From: Bifidobacterium breve
GTDB lineage: Bacteria > Actinomycetota > Actinomycetes > Nanopelagicales > Nanopelagicaceae
Assembly: GCA_945885625.1 (NCBI GenBank)
Contig: CAMCYS010000002.1
Span: 58,514 to 122,513 of the forward strand
Length of the DNA: 64,000 nucleotides
Direction: 5' to 3'
In this document: positions 25,211 through 34,406 of the stretch, piece by piece
How the letters are laid out: every line of letters begins with the position of its first letter
How positions within the stretch are numbered: the first letter of the stretch is position 1
Notes under the pieces: generated by a model
Database searches by the model: none
What the model saw: only the letters and a program-made list of their open reading frames with translations
Told to the model about the DNA's origin: nothing
Translations under genes and position numbers: made by a program

Positions 25211-26743
25211 ATGGCTACGGCAAAGACACCCTCTAAGAGCGCCGCAAAATCGAAAAAACCAGTTGGTCCTAAAGCTGGCGAGTATCCCGGCAAGATTGTT
25301 GACGTTGATGTTTCATCTGAGATGTCAGAATCATTTCTCGAATATGCATATTCGGTAATTTACTCACGCGCGCTTCCTGATGCTCGCGATGGTTTAAAGC
25401 CAGTTCACCGTCGCATCCTGCACCAGATGTCTGAAATGGGTCTGCGCCCAGAACGCGGTCACGTAAAGAGTGCTCGTGTTGTTGGTGAAGTAATGGGTAA
25501 ATTGCACCCACACGGCGATGGTGCAATCTATGACGCGCTTGTTCGTATGGCGCAAAGTTTCTCAATGCGTTTGCCGTTAATTGATGGCCATGGAAACTTT
25601 GGTTCACTTGATTCTGGCCCAGCTGCAATGCGTTACACCGAATCTCGTTTAGGCAGCGCTGCAATGGCGATGGTTGCTGAAACCGATGAAGACACCGTTG
25701 ATTTTGGGCCAAATTACGATGGTCAATTACAAGAGCCATTAGTTCTGCCCGCTGCTTATCCAAACCTGCTGGTCAATGGTGGTTCCGGTATCGCAGTTGG
25801 TATGGCTACCAATATGGCGCCGCACAACTTAGGCGAAGTAATTGCGGCCACTAAATATTTAATCGAAAATCCTAAAGCAACGCTTAAGCAGTTAATGAAA
25901 TTTGTTCCTGGCCCAGATTTCCCAACTGGTGGCGAAATTGTCGGCATTGAAGGAATTCAAGATGCTTATGAAACTGGCAAGGGTTCGGTAAAGGTTCGCG
26001 CCAGCGTTGAGATCAGCAAGGTAACTTCACGCAAGATGGGCATCACCATCAAAGAGCTGCCTTTTAACATTGGCCCTGAAAAAGTTGTTGAGCGAATTGC
26101 TGACCTGGCTAAAGCTAAGAAGATTCAAGGCATCTCAGACATCATCGATTTAACCGATGGCCAAACTGGTACCAATGTTGTTATTGAGATTAAGAATGGT
26201 TTTGAACCTGAAAAAGTTCTTGAGCAACTATTTAAGTTAACTCCTATGGAAGATGCTTTTTCTATTAACGCAGTAGCGCTCGTAAATGGTCGCCCCCAAA
26301 CTCTTGGCTTGAAGAAGTTGCTGGAAGTTTTCATCGAGCACCGCATTGAAGTTGTACGTCGTCGCTCAGAGTTCCGCAAAGCTAAAGCCAACTCTCGTTT
26401 GACGCTAGTCGATGGTTTGCTCAAAGCAATTATCGATATCGATAAGGTAATTAAAATTATTCGTGGCAGCGATGATGCAGCAGCTGCTAAAGAGAAGTTA
26501 ATAAAGGACTTAAAGCTAAATGACGAGCAAGCTACTTTTATTCTAGATATGCCACTTCGTCGCTTGACCAAGATGAGCAAGATTGAATTAGAAACTGAAG
26601 GCAAGGAACTCAAGAAGACGATCGCTGAATTAACTGCCTTACTAAAATCAGAAGAGATCATCAAAGCTCAAGTTTCACTCGAGTTAACCGAGGTCGGCAA
26701 AGCATTTGCTACCCCTCGTAAATCTCGTATAACAGCTGCCTAA
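25211..26743 (+). CDS. parC: DNA topoisomerase IV subunit A, lacking the C-terminal domain
   Basis: Type IIA topoisomerase cleavage subunit. I start it at ATG 25211, since the frame's earlier ATG (25172) overlaps psuK. CAGAAT lies six bases before this ATG. The winged-helix domain has [10 protein letters not shown] and the catalytic Tyr142 in AAMRYTESR. The tower and coiled-coil follow, with the family sequence ending at [11 protein letters not shown]. At 510 aa the protein stops there, so the roughly 300-residue beta-pinwheel is missing. Only 19 bases separate it from the next gene, so no remnant exists. Residue 104, equivalent to quinolone-site Ser83 of GyrA, is Gly. Confidence 0.92.
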   Translation: MATAKTPSKSAAKSKKPVGPKAGEYPGKIVDVDVSSEMSESFLEYAYSVIYSRALPDARDGLKPVHRRILHQMSEMGLRPERGHVKSARVVGEVMGKLHPHGDGAIYDALVRMAQSFSMRLPLIDGHGNFGSLDSGPAAMRYTESRLGSAAMAMVAETDEDTVDFGPNYDGQLQEPLVLPAAYPNLLVNGGSGIAVGMATNMAPHNLGEVIAATKYLIENPKATLKQLMKFVPGPDFPTGGEIVGIEGIQDAYETGKGSVKVRASVEISKVTSRKMGITIKELPFNIGPEKVVERIADLAKAKKIQGISDIIDLTDGQTGTNVVIEIKNGFEPEKVLEQLFKLTPMEDAFSINAVALVNGRPQTLGLKKLLEVFIEHRIEVVRRRSEFRKAKANSRLTLVDGLLKAIIDIDKVIKIIRGSDDAAAAKEKLIKDLKLNDEQATFILDMPLRRLTKMSKIELETEGKELKKTIAELTALLKSEEIIKAQVSLELTEVGKAFATPRKSRITAA

Positions 26744-26762
26744 ACTTCAGTTAGACTGCGAC

Positions 26763-28361
26763 GTGATTTCAACTCAAGCCCTGGAACTACGCGCGGGCGC
26801 ACGCCTGCTAGTTAAGGGCGTAACCGTGCGCATTAACAGCGGAGATCGCATCGGTTTCGTTGGTCGTAATGGTGCTGGAAAATCAACTCTGGCCAAAGTT
26901 CTAGCTGGTGAAAATATGCCAGCAGGTGGCGCCGTAAATCGCACTGGCAAGATCGGCTATTTGCCGCAAGACCCTCGTGTTGGCGAAGAAACTGGCAGTG
27001 TTATCGAGCGTATCTTGTCGGCTCGTAATCTTGATCAAATTTCCCACCGCATGCGCGTTGTCGAGGAAGAGATGGCAACCTCTGAAGGCGAAGCGTTAGA
27101 AAAAGCTATGGATCGCTACACCCGCGTTGAACACGAATTCAGCGCAGCTGGTGGCTATGCCGCAACCGCTGAAGCCGAAGCAATTGCTACCTCTCTGGGC
27201 GTTACCCAAGCAGTTTTCGATCACGAACTTGCCACCCTTTCAGGTGGCCAACGTCGTCGTATCGAACTTGCTCGCATTCTCTTCAGTGGTGCCGAAACTC
27301 TATTACTAGATGAGCCAACTAACCACTTAGATGCGGATTCGATTAACTGGTTACGTGACTATCTCGCTAAGTATTCCGGCGGGCTAGTAATCATCTCGCA
27401 CGATGTGAACTTGATTGAAACCGTTGTAAATAAGGTTTTCTATCTAGATGCCAACCGCAACGTTATCGATGTTTACAACTTAGGTTGGAAAGCTTATTTA
27501 CTTCAACGTGAACAAGATGAGCATCGCCGCAAGAAAGAGCGCGCCAATGCTGAAAAGCGCGCTGAGATTCTGCAGAAGCAAGGCGAGAAAATGCGCGCTA
27601 AAGCTTCTAAAGCAACTGCTGCCCAAGGCATGTTACGTCGTGCCGAGAAGTTACGTTCTGGCCTTGAAGATGTCCGAGTTTCTGACAAGGTCGCAAAACT
27701 GCGTTTTCCTACCCCTGCCCCGTGTGGCAAGACTCCTCTATCGGGTGAAGAACTTTCTAAGTCATATGGTTCCCTTGAAATTTTCACAGATGTTAGTTGC
27801 GTAATTGATAAAGGTTCTCGCGTGGTAATTCTTGGTCTTAACGGTGCGGGTAAAACAACACTACTTCGCATCTTGGCCGGTGAACTTGAATCAGATACCG
27901 GCACAGTTGAAGCAGGTCATGGCTTAAAGATTGGCTACTACGCCCAAGAGCACGAATCCCTTGATTTTGAACGAACAATTCTTGAAAACATGATGGCAGC
28001 AACACCTGATATTCGTGAACCTGAAGCACGCAATGTGCTTGGTTCCTTCTTATTCGTGGGCGATGATGTTCATAAGCCAGTGAAAGTTTTATCTGGCGGT
28101 GAACGAACCCGCTTAGCTTTGGCTGTTCTAGTTGTATCTGCTGCCAACGTTTTGTTACTCGATGAGCCAACAAACAACCTTGACCCAGCATCTCGCGCTG
28201 AAATCCTGGCTGCTCTTTCTGAATATCAAGGTGCCGTAATTCTGGTTTCGCATGATGAAGGGGCAGTGCAGGCACTCAAACCTGAACGAGTTATTTTGTT
28301 GCCTGATGGCGATGAAGATCTTTGGAAAGATGAATACTTCGATTTGGTTGCAATCGACTAA
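26763..28361 (+). CDS. ABC-F family ATPase
   Basis: Soluble twin-cassette ABC-F protein (532 aa), a class of ribosome-associated translation factors, some of which give antibiotic protection. Cassette 1 has Walker A GRNGAGKST and signature LSGGQRRR with LLLDEPTNHLD. Cassette 2 has GLNGAGKTT, LSGGERTR and LLLDEPTNNLD. A charged linker of about 60 residues rich in Lys/Arg/Glu lies between them. Start is GTG, with TAGACT five bases upstream and no ribosome site. It sits between parC and convergent parE, whose stop codon is directly adjacent. Confidence 0.93.
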   Translation: MISTQALELRAGARLLVKGVTVRINSGDRIGFVGRNGAGKSTLAKVLAGENMPAGGAVNRTGKIGYLPQDPRVGEETGSVIERILSARNLDQISHRMRVVEEEMATSEGEALEKAMDRYTRVEHEFSAAGGYAATAEAEAIATSLGVTQAVFDHELATLSGGQRRRIELARILFSGAETLLLDEPTNHLDADSINWLRDYLAKYSGGLVIISHDVNLIETVVNKVFYLDANRNVIDVYNLGWKAYLLQREQDEHRRKKERANAEKRAEILQKQGEKMRAKASKATAAQGMLRRAEKLRSGLEDVRVSDKVAKLRFPTPAPCGKTPLSGEELSKSYGSLEIFTDVSCVIDKGSRVVILGLNGAGKTTLLRILAGELESDTGTVEAGHGLKIGYYAQEHESLDFERTILENMMAATPDIREPEARNVLGSFLFVGDDVHKPVKVLSGGERTRLALAVLVVSAANVLLLDEPTNNLDPASRAEILAALSEYQGAVILVSHDEGAVQALKPERVILLPDGDEDLWKDEYFDLVAID

Positions 28362-30434
28362 TTAAGCGTCGATGCTGTCGCGATCTATCTCGGCGTTAGC
28401 AATGAAATCTTTACGTGGGGCAACATCGCTACCCATTAGCAGTTCAAACATTGCCTCAGCTGCTGCGCCATCGGTCACGGTGATGCGACGCAAAGTGCGA
28501 GCATCTGGATCCATAGTGGTTTCGCGAAGCTGATCAGCATCCATTTCGCCTAAGCCTTTATAACGCTGAATCGGCTCTTTCCACTTCTTGCCAGCCTTAA
28601 TTAATTCAGCAGTTACCTTCTTCATTTCATCATCTGAATAGGTATAGATGTACTCACCCTTTTTGCCGCCGCCACCCATTGTTTCAATGCGGTGTAGTGG
28701 TGGGATCGCAGCAAATACCCGGCCAGCATCAATTAGTGGGCGCATGTAGCGATAGAGAAGAGTAAGGAGTAGGCAGCGAATATGTGCACCGTCAACATCA
28801 GCATCTGACATCAAGATGATTCGACCATAACGAGCATCATCTAGCTCAAATGAGCGACCAGAGCCAGCACCAATTACTTGAATGATTGAGCCGCACTCTT
28901 TGTCATCGAGCATCTGCGAAAGTGATGCCTTCTGAACATTTAAAATCTTTCCGCGAATCGGCAAGATAGCTTGGAATTCAGAGTTACGCGCAGCCTTGGT
29001 GGTTCCGAGTGCGGAATCGCCCTCAACAATAAAGAGTTCGGTGCGATTTACATCTTCAGAGCGACAATCAGAAAGCTTGGTTGGCAGCGATGATGATTCA
29101 AGTGCGTTCTTACGGCGCTGTAGATCTTTGTGCGCACGCGCTGAAATACGTGTGCGCGAGGCAGCCGCAACTTTTTCTAGGATCAAGCGGCCATTAGCTT
29201 TATCAATGCGCTTAGTTGTGGCAAAGAATTTCTTGAGTTCCTCGGCAACAACTTCACCAACAATTCGGGCAGCCGCTGATGTGCCCAGAACTTCCTTAGT
29301 CTGTCCTTCAAACTGTGGTTCTGACATTCGAACTGTCACAACCGATGTCAGACCTTCGAGGATGTCATCTTTAAGAACATCGGCTTCGTTCTTCTTAAGC
29401 GTGCCAGTGCTGCGCAGGGTCTCGTTAAAGGCCTTGGTCAGCGCTTTCTCGAAGCCAGTCATGTGCGTTCCGCCCTTAGGCGTCGCAATGATGTTTACAA
29501 AGGAGCGATTGGTATTGGCAAACTCGTTACCCCATTTAAGCGCGATATCAACCAACATATCGCGCTCAACTTCAGTTGAAACCATATGGCCTTGATCATC
29601 TAGTACAGGCACAGTCTCTTGATAGTGACCCGAACCAGTTAAGCGAATGACATCGCCAACACCTTGATCAGGTTGTAGGAATTCGCAGTATTCAGAAATG
29701 CCACCTTTATGATAAAAAGTTTCAGTGGTTTTAGTCTTAGTGCGATTGTCATTAACAATAAGCGTTAAACCAGGTACTAAATAAGAAGTTTGACGAGCGC
29801 GAGCATAAATCTCTTCGATATCTAATTCAGCATCTTTTAAGAAGATTTGGCGATCACTCCACCACTTGATGCGAGTGCCGGTAACTTTGGCTGAAACTTT
29901 ACCGATAGTGCGCAAACCTGATTGCGGGGTAAAGGTCGCTTTTGGGCCATCGCCTTCGAAGATGCCGGCTACGCCGCGCTTAAAAGACATCCAGTAAATC
30001 TTGCCATTGCGGTCTACTTCAGCATCAAGACGTTCCGCAAGTGCGTTAACAACTGAGGCACCAACACCGTGCAGACCACCGGAAGCTGCATATGATCCGC
30101 CACCAAATTTTCCGCCCGCATGTAATTTTGTTAATACAACTTCAACACCAGTTAGGCCAGTCTTAGGTTCCTTATCAACTGGAATTCCGCGACCATCATC
30201 GTGAACTTCAACTGAACCATCTGATTCAAGGTTGATATCAATCTTCTTGCAGTAACCAGCCAACGACTCATCAACTGCGTTATCAATGATTTCCCAGAGA
30301 CAGTGCATCAAACCGCGGGAATCAGTGGAACCGATATACATACCAGGGCGCTTACGAACGGCGTCGAGGCCCTCTAATACGGCTAAATCTTTGGCGGTAT
30401 AGGAGTCTTGCACGCCTTCTTCATTAGTAGCCAC
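28362..30434 (-). CDS. parE: DNA topoisomerase IV subunit B
   Basis: ATPase subunit of topoisomerase IV; 690 aa. The GHKL ATP site includes EIIDNAVDESLAGY, DDGRGIPVD and GGLHGVGASVVNAL. The Toprim domain has FIVEGDSALGT and the metal-binding ILMSDADVDGAH. EGDSAL with SSSLPTKLSDC favours ParE over GyrB. Start is GTG 30434. GATAAT lies ten bases upstream on the minus strand, so the leader is only a few bases. Its stop abuts the ABC-F stop. Confidence 0.94.
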   Translation of the reverse strand: MATNEEGVQDSYTAKDLAVLEGLDAVRKRPGMYIGSTDSRGLMHCLWEIIDNAVDESLAGYCKKIDINLESDGSVEVHDDGRGIPVDKEPKTGLTGVEVVLTKLHAGGKFGGGSYAASGGLHGVGASVVNALAERLDAEVDRNGKIYWMSFKRGVAGIFEGDGPKATFTPQSGLRTIGKVSAKVTGTRIKWWSDRQIFLKDAELDIEEIYARARQTSYLVPGLTLIVNDNRTKTKTTETFYHKGGISEYCEFLQPDQGVGDVIRLTGSGHYQETVPVLDDQGHMVSTEVERDMLVDIALKWGNEFANTNRSFVNIIATPKGGTHMTGFEKALTKAFNETLRSTGTLKKNEADVLKDDILEGLTSVVTVRMSEPQFEGQTKEVLGTSAAARIVGEVVAEELKKFFATTKRIDKANGRLILEKVAAASRTRISARAHKDLQRRKNALESSSLPTKLSDCRSEDVNRTELFIVEGDSALGTTKAARNSEFQAILPIRGKILNVQKASLSQMLDDKECGSIIQVIGAGSGRSFELDDARYGRIILMSDADVDGAHIRCLLLTLLYRYMRPLIDAGRVFAAIPPLHRIETMGGGGKKGEYIYTYSDDEMKKVTAELIKAGKKWKEPIQRYKGLGEMDADQLRETTMDPDARTLRRITVTDGAAAEAMFELLMGSDVAPRKDFIANAEIDRDSIDA

Positions 30435-30566
30435 GGGGGTGAAGATTATCTGCGACCGGGGATTTCGCCCGTTAAGCGCGCCGAACGGGTCTCAAATAGT
30501 GAATTTATCGCTCAATATTCAGAAAATTAACAGGTATTTAACGAATTTATATTTATTTTAACAAGC

Positions 30567-30599
30567 GGGGAATAACCAAGGTGTGGTTTGCTGTTCCCC
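30567..30599. promoter_or_regulatory. Hairpin-forming inverted repeat upstream of the DUF7455 gene
   Basis: GGGGAA (30567-30572) pairs with TTCCCC (30594-30599). Inside, AACCA (30574-30578) pairs with TGGTT (30584-30588) around a five-base loop. It lies in the 218-base parE/DUF7455 gap. If transcription starts from TTAACA/TATATT (30527-30553) the hairpin is in the leader; if it starts near TAATAC (30606-30611) it is promoter-proximal DNA. Confidence 0.4.
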
Positions 30600-30620
30600 T
30601 AGATGTAATACCCAACTGTG

Positions 30621-30634
30621 AACGACTAGTCGTT
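30621..30634. promoter_or_regulatory. 14-bp perfect palindrome before the DUF7455 gene
   Basis: AACGACTAGTCGTT is a perfect palindrome between a TAATAC -10 candidate and the GGAG ribosome site (around 30643). It could be an operator just downstream of the transcription start or a small leader hairpin. Confidence 0.4.
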
Positions 30635-30652
30635 TAACGAAACGGAGAGAAC

Positions 30653-30868
30653 ATGACCAAACAGCTAATCCTCGAAACAACCCCTCTTAATGCGGTTGAT
30701 CGTTGCGATCGCTGTGGTGCCCAGGCTTATGTGCGCGCGGTTTTGTTATCTGGTGGCGAACTCTTGTTCTGTGGTCACCACGGCAAGGAATACGCTGAAA
30801 AGCTAAAGCAAGTTTCAGCGAAGATTCAAGATGAGACCGACAAATTAGTCGACGTCTCTTCTAACTAA
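30653..30868 (+). CDS. DUF7455 small zinc-ribbon-like protein
   Basis: A 71-aa actinobacterial protein. Cys18 and Cys21 (RCDRCGAQA) with Cys40, His42 and His43 (FCGHHGKEYA) form a likely single zinc-binding site, followed by a charged helix. GGAG lies before the ATG, and the upstream gap of 218 bases is the longest in the window. The family is conserved next to parE/rpoD in actinobacteria, and its function is unknown to me. It overlaps the convergent CDGSH-fusion gene by four bases. Confidence 0.88.
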   Translation: MTKQLILETTPLNAVDRCDRCGAQAYVRAVLLSGGELLFCGHHGKEYAEKLKQVSAKIQDETDKLVDVSSN

Positions 30869-31779
30869 AGCGCCTTAATCTCTACTCGCCCTAAACCTTT
30901 TATATCAACGACATAGTTATTACCTGCCGCTAATTCAAAACTTCTTGTTGCAGATCCACTTAAAACAATTGAGCCGGCTGGCAACTTAACGCCATTTTCA
31001 ACTAAAACTTTGGAGAGCAAAACAAGTGCTAGCCATGGATTACCACGAATTGCAGTCAATGGTGCTTTATCAATTTCATCTTCATTTTTAAATACTTGCG
31101 CAGTTAAATTCTCTAAATTTGCTTCATGCGCTGGCACCCAATGGCTATAAACAAATGCGGCAGCTCCAGCATTATCAGCAATCGCATCATTGGCATATAT
31201 CTGCGCTTGTCCATAGCGATAATCAAAGATCTCAATAGCGGTAGCAACATGGCTGACGTAATCTAGAACCTCTGATGGTTGAATTTCAGTAGACACCTCT
31301 TTGCTAATTTTAAAGGCGACTTCAGCTTCGGCTCGGGGATAGATGTAGTTGGCAGTCTTGATCGAATCAGTTAACTGCATGGCATCGGTTAAATATCCAA
31401 AGATCATTACATTGGTTGGCTCAGCACTAGTGGGAGAATCGAGTGCTCCCCCGACTTTTACGCCCACCACCGTTTCGCCTGCTTCTATGCGGTAAGCCAG
31501 CTCGTTCTCGCGGATAGCATGCGCTCTCTTAGCCATGGGCGCAAATGAGATACAGGGCTTAACTAGTTCGCGAGCGTTACGCAAGGCTTCAGCAAATAGT
31601 TTTACATACTCTTTATGTGAGCCATCGCAGCGAGGTTTCTCTTTTGATAAACCGCAACCACATAACTTTGGCGCATCGATACTTTCAATTAAGTTACCTT
31701 CAGCATCGACAAAGTCGACTTCACCGGTAAGGCGAATCGAACCACTAGCCGGATTAATAAAAGCGCTTGGATTCGCCAT
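30865..31779 (-). CDS. CDGSH iron-sulfur domain fused to a 2-keto-4-pentenoate hydratase-like (MhpD) domain
   Basis: A 304-aa fusion. Residues 1-60 are a complete mitoNEET-like module: GSIRLTGEVDFVDAEGN, then C-x-C-x2-S-x3-P-x-CDGSH, giving ligands Cys40, Cys42, Cys51 and His55 for a [2Fe-2S] cluster. Residues about 70-304 match the hydratase/decarboxylase branch of the FAH superfamily, with metal-site Glu151-x-Glu153 (PRAEAEVAF) and Glu183 in AIEIFDYR. Such enzymes hydrate 2-hydroxypentadienoate or decarboxylate oxalocrotonate in meta-cleavage pathways, but no other ring-cleavage gene is nearby. Leaderless promoter: TAAAGT at 31786-31791 (minus strand), six bases, ATG. Enzymatic role uncertain. 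Confidence 0.85.
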   Translation of the reverse strand: MANPSAFINPASGSIRLTGEVDFVDAEGNLIESIDAPKLCGCGLSKEKPRCDGSHKEYVKLFAEALRNARELVKPCISFAPMAKRAHAIRENELAYRIEAGETVVGVKVGGALDSPTSAEPTNVMIFGYLTDAMQLTDSIKTANYIYPRAEAEVAFKISKEVSTEIQPSEVLDYVSHVATAIEIFDYRYGQAQIYANDAIADNAGAAAFVYSHWVPAHEANLENLTAQVFKNEDEIDKAPLTAIRGNPWLALVLLSKVLVENGVKLPAGSIVLSGSATRSFELAAGNNYVVDIKGLGRVEIKAL

Positions 31780-31792
31780 CAGAAAACTTTAC

Positions 31793-34381
31793 TCACTTCT
31801 TGGTAAAGCCAGATGGACAAGTTGGTCTGACTGCTGTGATTACTTTGGTGGTCTTTCCTTTGATGCAGGTAATTGAGATCTTTGTCGCCTTCTTCGGGGC
31901 AGGCGCAGTCGTATATGAAGTCACTGAAAACTTATTTTGACCAAATGAATCCAGCATAATAAACGTAACGTCGACTTTTGAAGCTGGTTTTAAGGCAGAG
32001 ACCACCAATAGACCATCAGTAATTGTTGCCGAGCCAGATGAAACCTTAGCTTGATATTTAAGCCCAGATCTTGGTGTGAACCTTAGAGTAATTGAATCGG
32101 AGGATGCCTTTACCACGTACAAGGTTGGGATTGTTGGTAACTCAGGTGTCGCACTCTTGACTATCAATTCATCTGAGGTAGTACTTTGACCAAACTCATC
32201 AGTGACCTTCAGGGAGGCTGTAATTTTTGTATTTGGAGTTAGGCCAGAAACTCTTACCGAACCTCGAATATCACTAACCTCACCTTCGGAAACCGTAAGC
32301 TCATAATCCAAATTAGCCAATTTCTCATAACTAAATTCAACTCTGGTAGTGCTCAACTTCCCGACAATGAATTGTGGCTTATCTGGTTTCGGTGGTAACT
32401 CCGCTGCGAAATAGAATGGTTGGGTAGAAGTGCTTTGACCATAAGAATCGGTGATGGTGGCTACCAGGTTTGTCTTTATCCCAGGCTTTAACCCAGTAAC
32501 TTCGACTTTGTAGCCACTCTCTTTATTTCCTAAAATCTCTGCCATGCCTGACTCAGATTTAACTTTGTAATCAAATCCTTCGCGTATGCCTATTGAGAAT
32601 GTGGCAGAATTTGGAGTTACTGAATCAAGAGCTAACTTAGGTGATGCAGGCGGAATTGGCTTTGAAGTTCTGGAGTCAATATAACTTTCAGCCTTTGCCC
32701 CAGCAGAGTCTGTACATGAAAGTTTTAACGATAGGGCTGAGTCAGGTTTAAGGTTAGTTACCTTAAACGTCCAATAATTATCCTTAGGCATTTCATTAAC
32801 TAACTCACCGGCACTGACAGAACCAACACAGCTCTGTTCATTTGAATAAAGATAGCGATATTCGATCTCTGAAGTCCCAACTTCAACTTCTTCTATCTTG
32901 GGTGCCTGAAGAGGATCTGCGGCAGTTACTTCAAGTTTCACAGATGCAGGATCAACGTACCCCGCCCATTGTGTTGCCTTTGACCCATTCGAGTAAAGGT
33001 TGCCCCCGGAGGATGATGTGTACCATCCATTCGGTGAACTCTGACATTCAATATTGTTCACTGGACTAACTATGTTCATCGCATTGATTGCTGGTATTTT
33101 ACAGGAAGTGCTCCACAGTTGTAAGTCGCCTACTCCGTAACTACCCGGCTTAGCGCTCCTTGGGACATATACCTCAACTTCAAAAGTTCCAGATATTGCG
33201 TCTGGCATACTGGAAACATTGTTTTTTTGATCTACACTTCTAACTACTTGTGCTTGCCCATTTTGATTTGTATACACAGATACATCATCGCCACCTACTA
33301 ACGTGGTAGTCAAAGTCCCAATGGAAATTTTTCCAATAGGCCGACTAAACCCATCTACTGAAATAATGAGCGTCGCAGTAGAACCAGCTTTTACACTTTT
33401 ATTTTTCCAAGAAATACCAGTCCAAATTGGCGCGCGAGCAATGCCTTGTCCAGCATCTAATACGGTAAAGCTGAGAGCACTCATTGTAAATTGACTTAGC
33501 TTCTGAGCTTTTAGACCATTGTAAATTCTCTCACTTTCCTCATATACAAGACTGCCACCCCAAGATGCAGTGTCGTTACTTGAAGAAGTGGTTTCGCCAT
33601 TTCGGTAATTCAAATTGATTTGAGTTACTCGGTAATTACCAGGGCTGCTGTCACTTGCTGTCCAAATTGGAATAGAAAATGAATACTTTCCGTTGTTGTA
33701 TGAAAAATCCTGACAGGAATAAGCGTTTCCCTTAGTGGTCGCGTCACAATATGCATTTGAGGAACCATCCGGGGTAGAAAACTGCACATTCACTGAAACC
33801 AGCGTTCCGGTACCTGTTGTTTTTACTTGTAGTTTAGAACTAGATCCAGGGTCAACTTGTGATTTCGAAAAACCGACGGATTCAATCGATTGCGGTGTCT
33901 TTTGAACCCCAGTTCCAGCATCGCGAATAGTAAAATCAAATTGACTCAAGTTTTGAGCAACCATGTACCCCTTACTCGCGTACTCTTTAGCATTTATTGG
34001 GTCATAAGCTGCGAATTCTTTTTCGTTGTAAAGCCAACCATAAAGAAGTTTGTACTTTCCCGGTAAATCAAATTCGTTAGTTTTGAGAGTAAGTGAAATT
34101 TCTTTTCTGTTTGCTTCACTCACTTTATAACTTGGGTCGACGAGAACTGACATTTGACGAACAATTCCAGAAGGTGTTCTTAAGTTAATATTTAGGTCTT
34201 TTATCCAGCCAGGAATGAGATTTACTTGAATCTTCCAGGTAATAGTTTCCCCTGGGTCAATCACGGTAGCTGAAACGCTTTTGAACTCAAATGAAGGGCC
34301 CTCGTTAGCATTGGCTGACGGCGGCACTACGGAAGAGATCAGCACTAAAGTTAAAAGAGTAACTAGTCCTTTAACTCGCAT
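31793..34381 (-). CDS. Large secreted multidomain Ig/Fn3-like protein
   Basis: 862 aa. A Sec signal peptide (about residues 1-26, ending SANA) is followed by three related beta-sandwich modules, two of which contain IRDAGTGVQKTP and VLDAGQGIARAP. Then come four fibronectin-like repeats (about residues 500-830), each ending in a D-x-GQ-type turn (TDSYGQST, TDEFGQST, LDSFGQNK). The last 30 residues carry a cysteine-paired basic motif: ISITCIKGKTTKVIT then PTCPSGFTKK. I recall similar tails on other streamlined-actinobacterial exoproteins, possibly for surface retention. No enzyme motif is seen. It lies 25 bases after rpoD on the same strand. Confidence 0.85.
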   Translation of the reverse strand: MRVKGLVTLLTLVLISSVVPPSANANEGPSFEFKSVSATVIDPGETITWKIQVNLIPGWIKDLNINLRTPSGIVRQMSVLVDPSYKVSEANRKEISLTLKTNEFDLPGKYKLLYGWLYNEKEFAAYDPINAKEYASKGYMVAQNLSQFDFTIRDAGTGVQKTPQSIESVGFSKSQVDPGSSSKLQVKTTGTGTLVSVNVQFSTPDGSSNAYCDATTKGNAYSCQDFSYNNGKYSFSIPIWTASDSSPGNYRVTQINLNYRNGETTSSSNDTASWGGSLVYEESERIYNGLKAQKLSQFTMSALSFTVLDAGQGIARAPIWTGISWKNKSVKAGSTATLIISVDGFSRPIGKISIGTLTTTLVGGDDVSVYTNQNGQAQVVRSVDQKNNVSSMPDAISGTFEVEVYVPRSAKPGSYGVGDLQLWSTSCKIPAINAMNIVSPVNNIECQSSPNGWYTSSSGGNLYSNGSKATQWAGYVDPASVKLEVTAADPLQAPKIEEVEVGTSEIEYRYLYSNEQSCVGSVSAGELVNEMPKDNYWTFKVTNLKPDSALSLKLSCTDSAGAKAESYIDSRTSKPIPPASPKLALDSVTPNSATFSIGIREGFDYKVKSESGMAEILGNKESGYKVEVTGLKPGIKTNLVATITDSYGQSTSTQPFYFAAELPPKPDKPQFIVGKLSTTRVEFSYEKLANLDYELTVSEGEVSDIRGSVRVSGLTPNTKITASLKVTDEFGQSTTSDELIVKSATPELPTIPTLYVVKASSDSITLRFTPRSGLKYQAKVSSGSATITDGLLVVSALKPASKVDVTFIMLDSFGQNKFSVTSYTTAPAPKKATKISITCIKGKTTKVITAVRPTCPSGFTKK

Positions 34382-34406
34382 CTGACTTATCTCTTCGTCG
34401 ATCGAT

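Noticed and set aside
26744..26762. Frameshift explanation for the short ParC
   Set aside because: Only 19 bases lie between the stop and the next gene, and no frame downstream encodes pinwheel repeats; the ABC-F gene follows directly.
28996..29595. 199-codon open frame antisense to parE
   Set aside because: Ser/Arg/Val-rich shadow frame without recognisable domain; parE is fully conserved on the other strand.
30468..30489. Rho-independent terminator near the parE start
   Set aside because: CCCGTT/AACGGG has only six base pairs with a ten-base loop and no T-run on either strand, and it lies upstream of both neighbouring genes.
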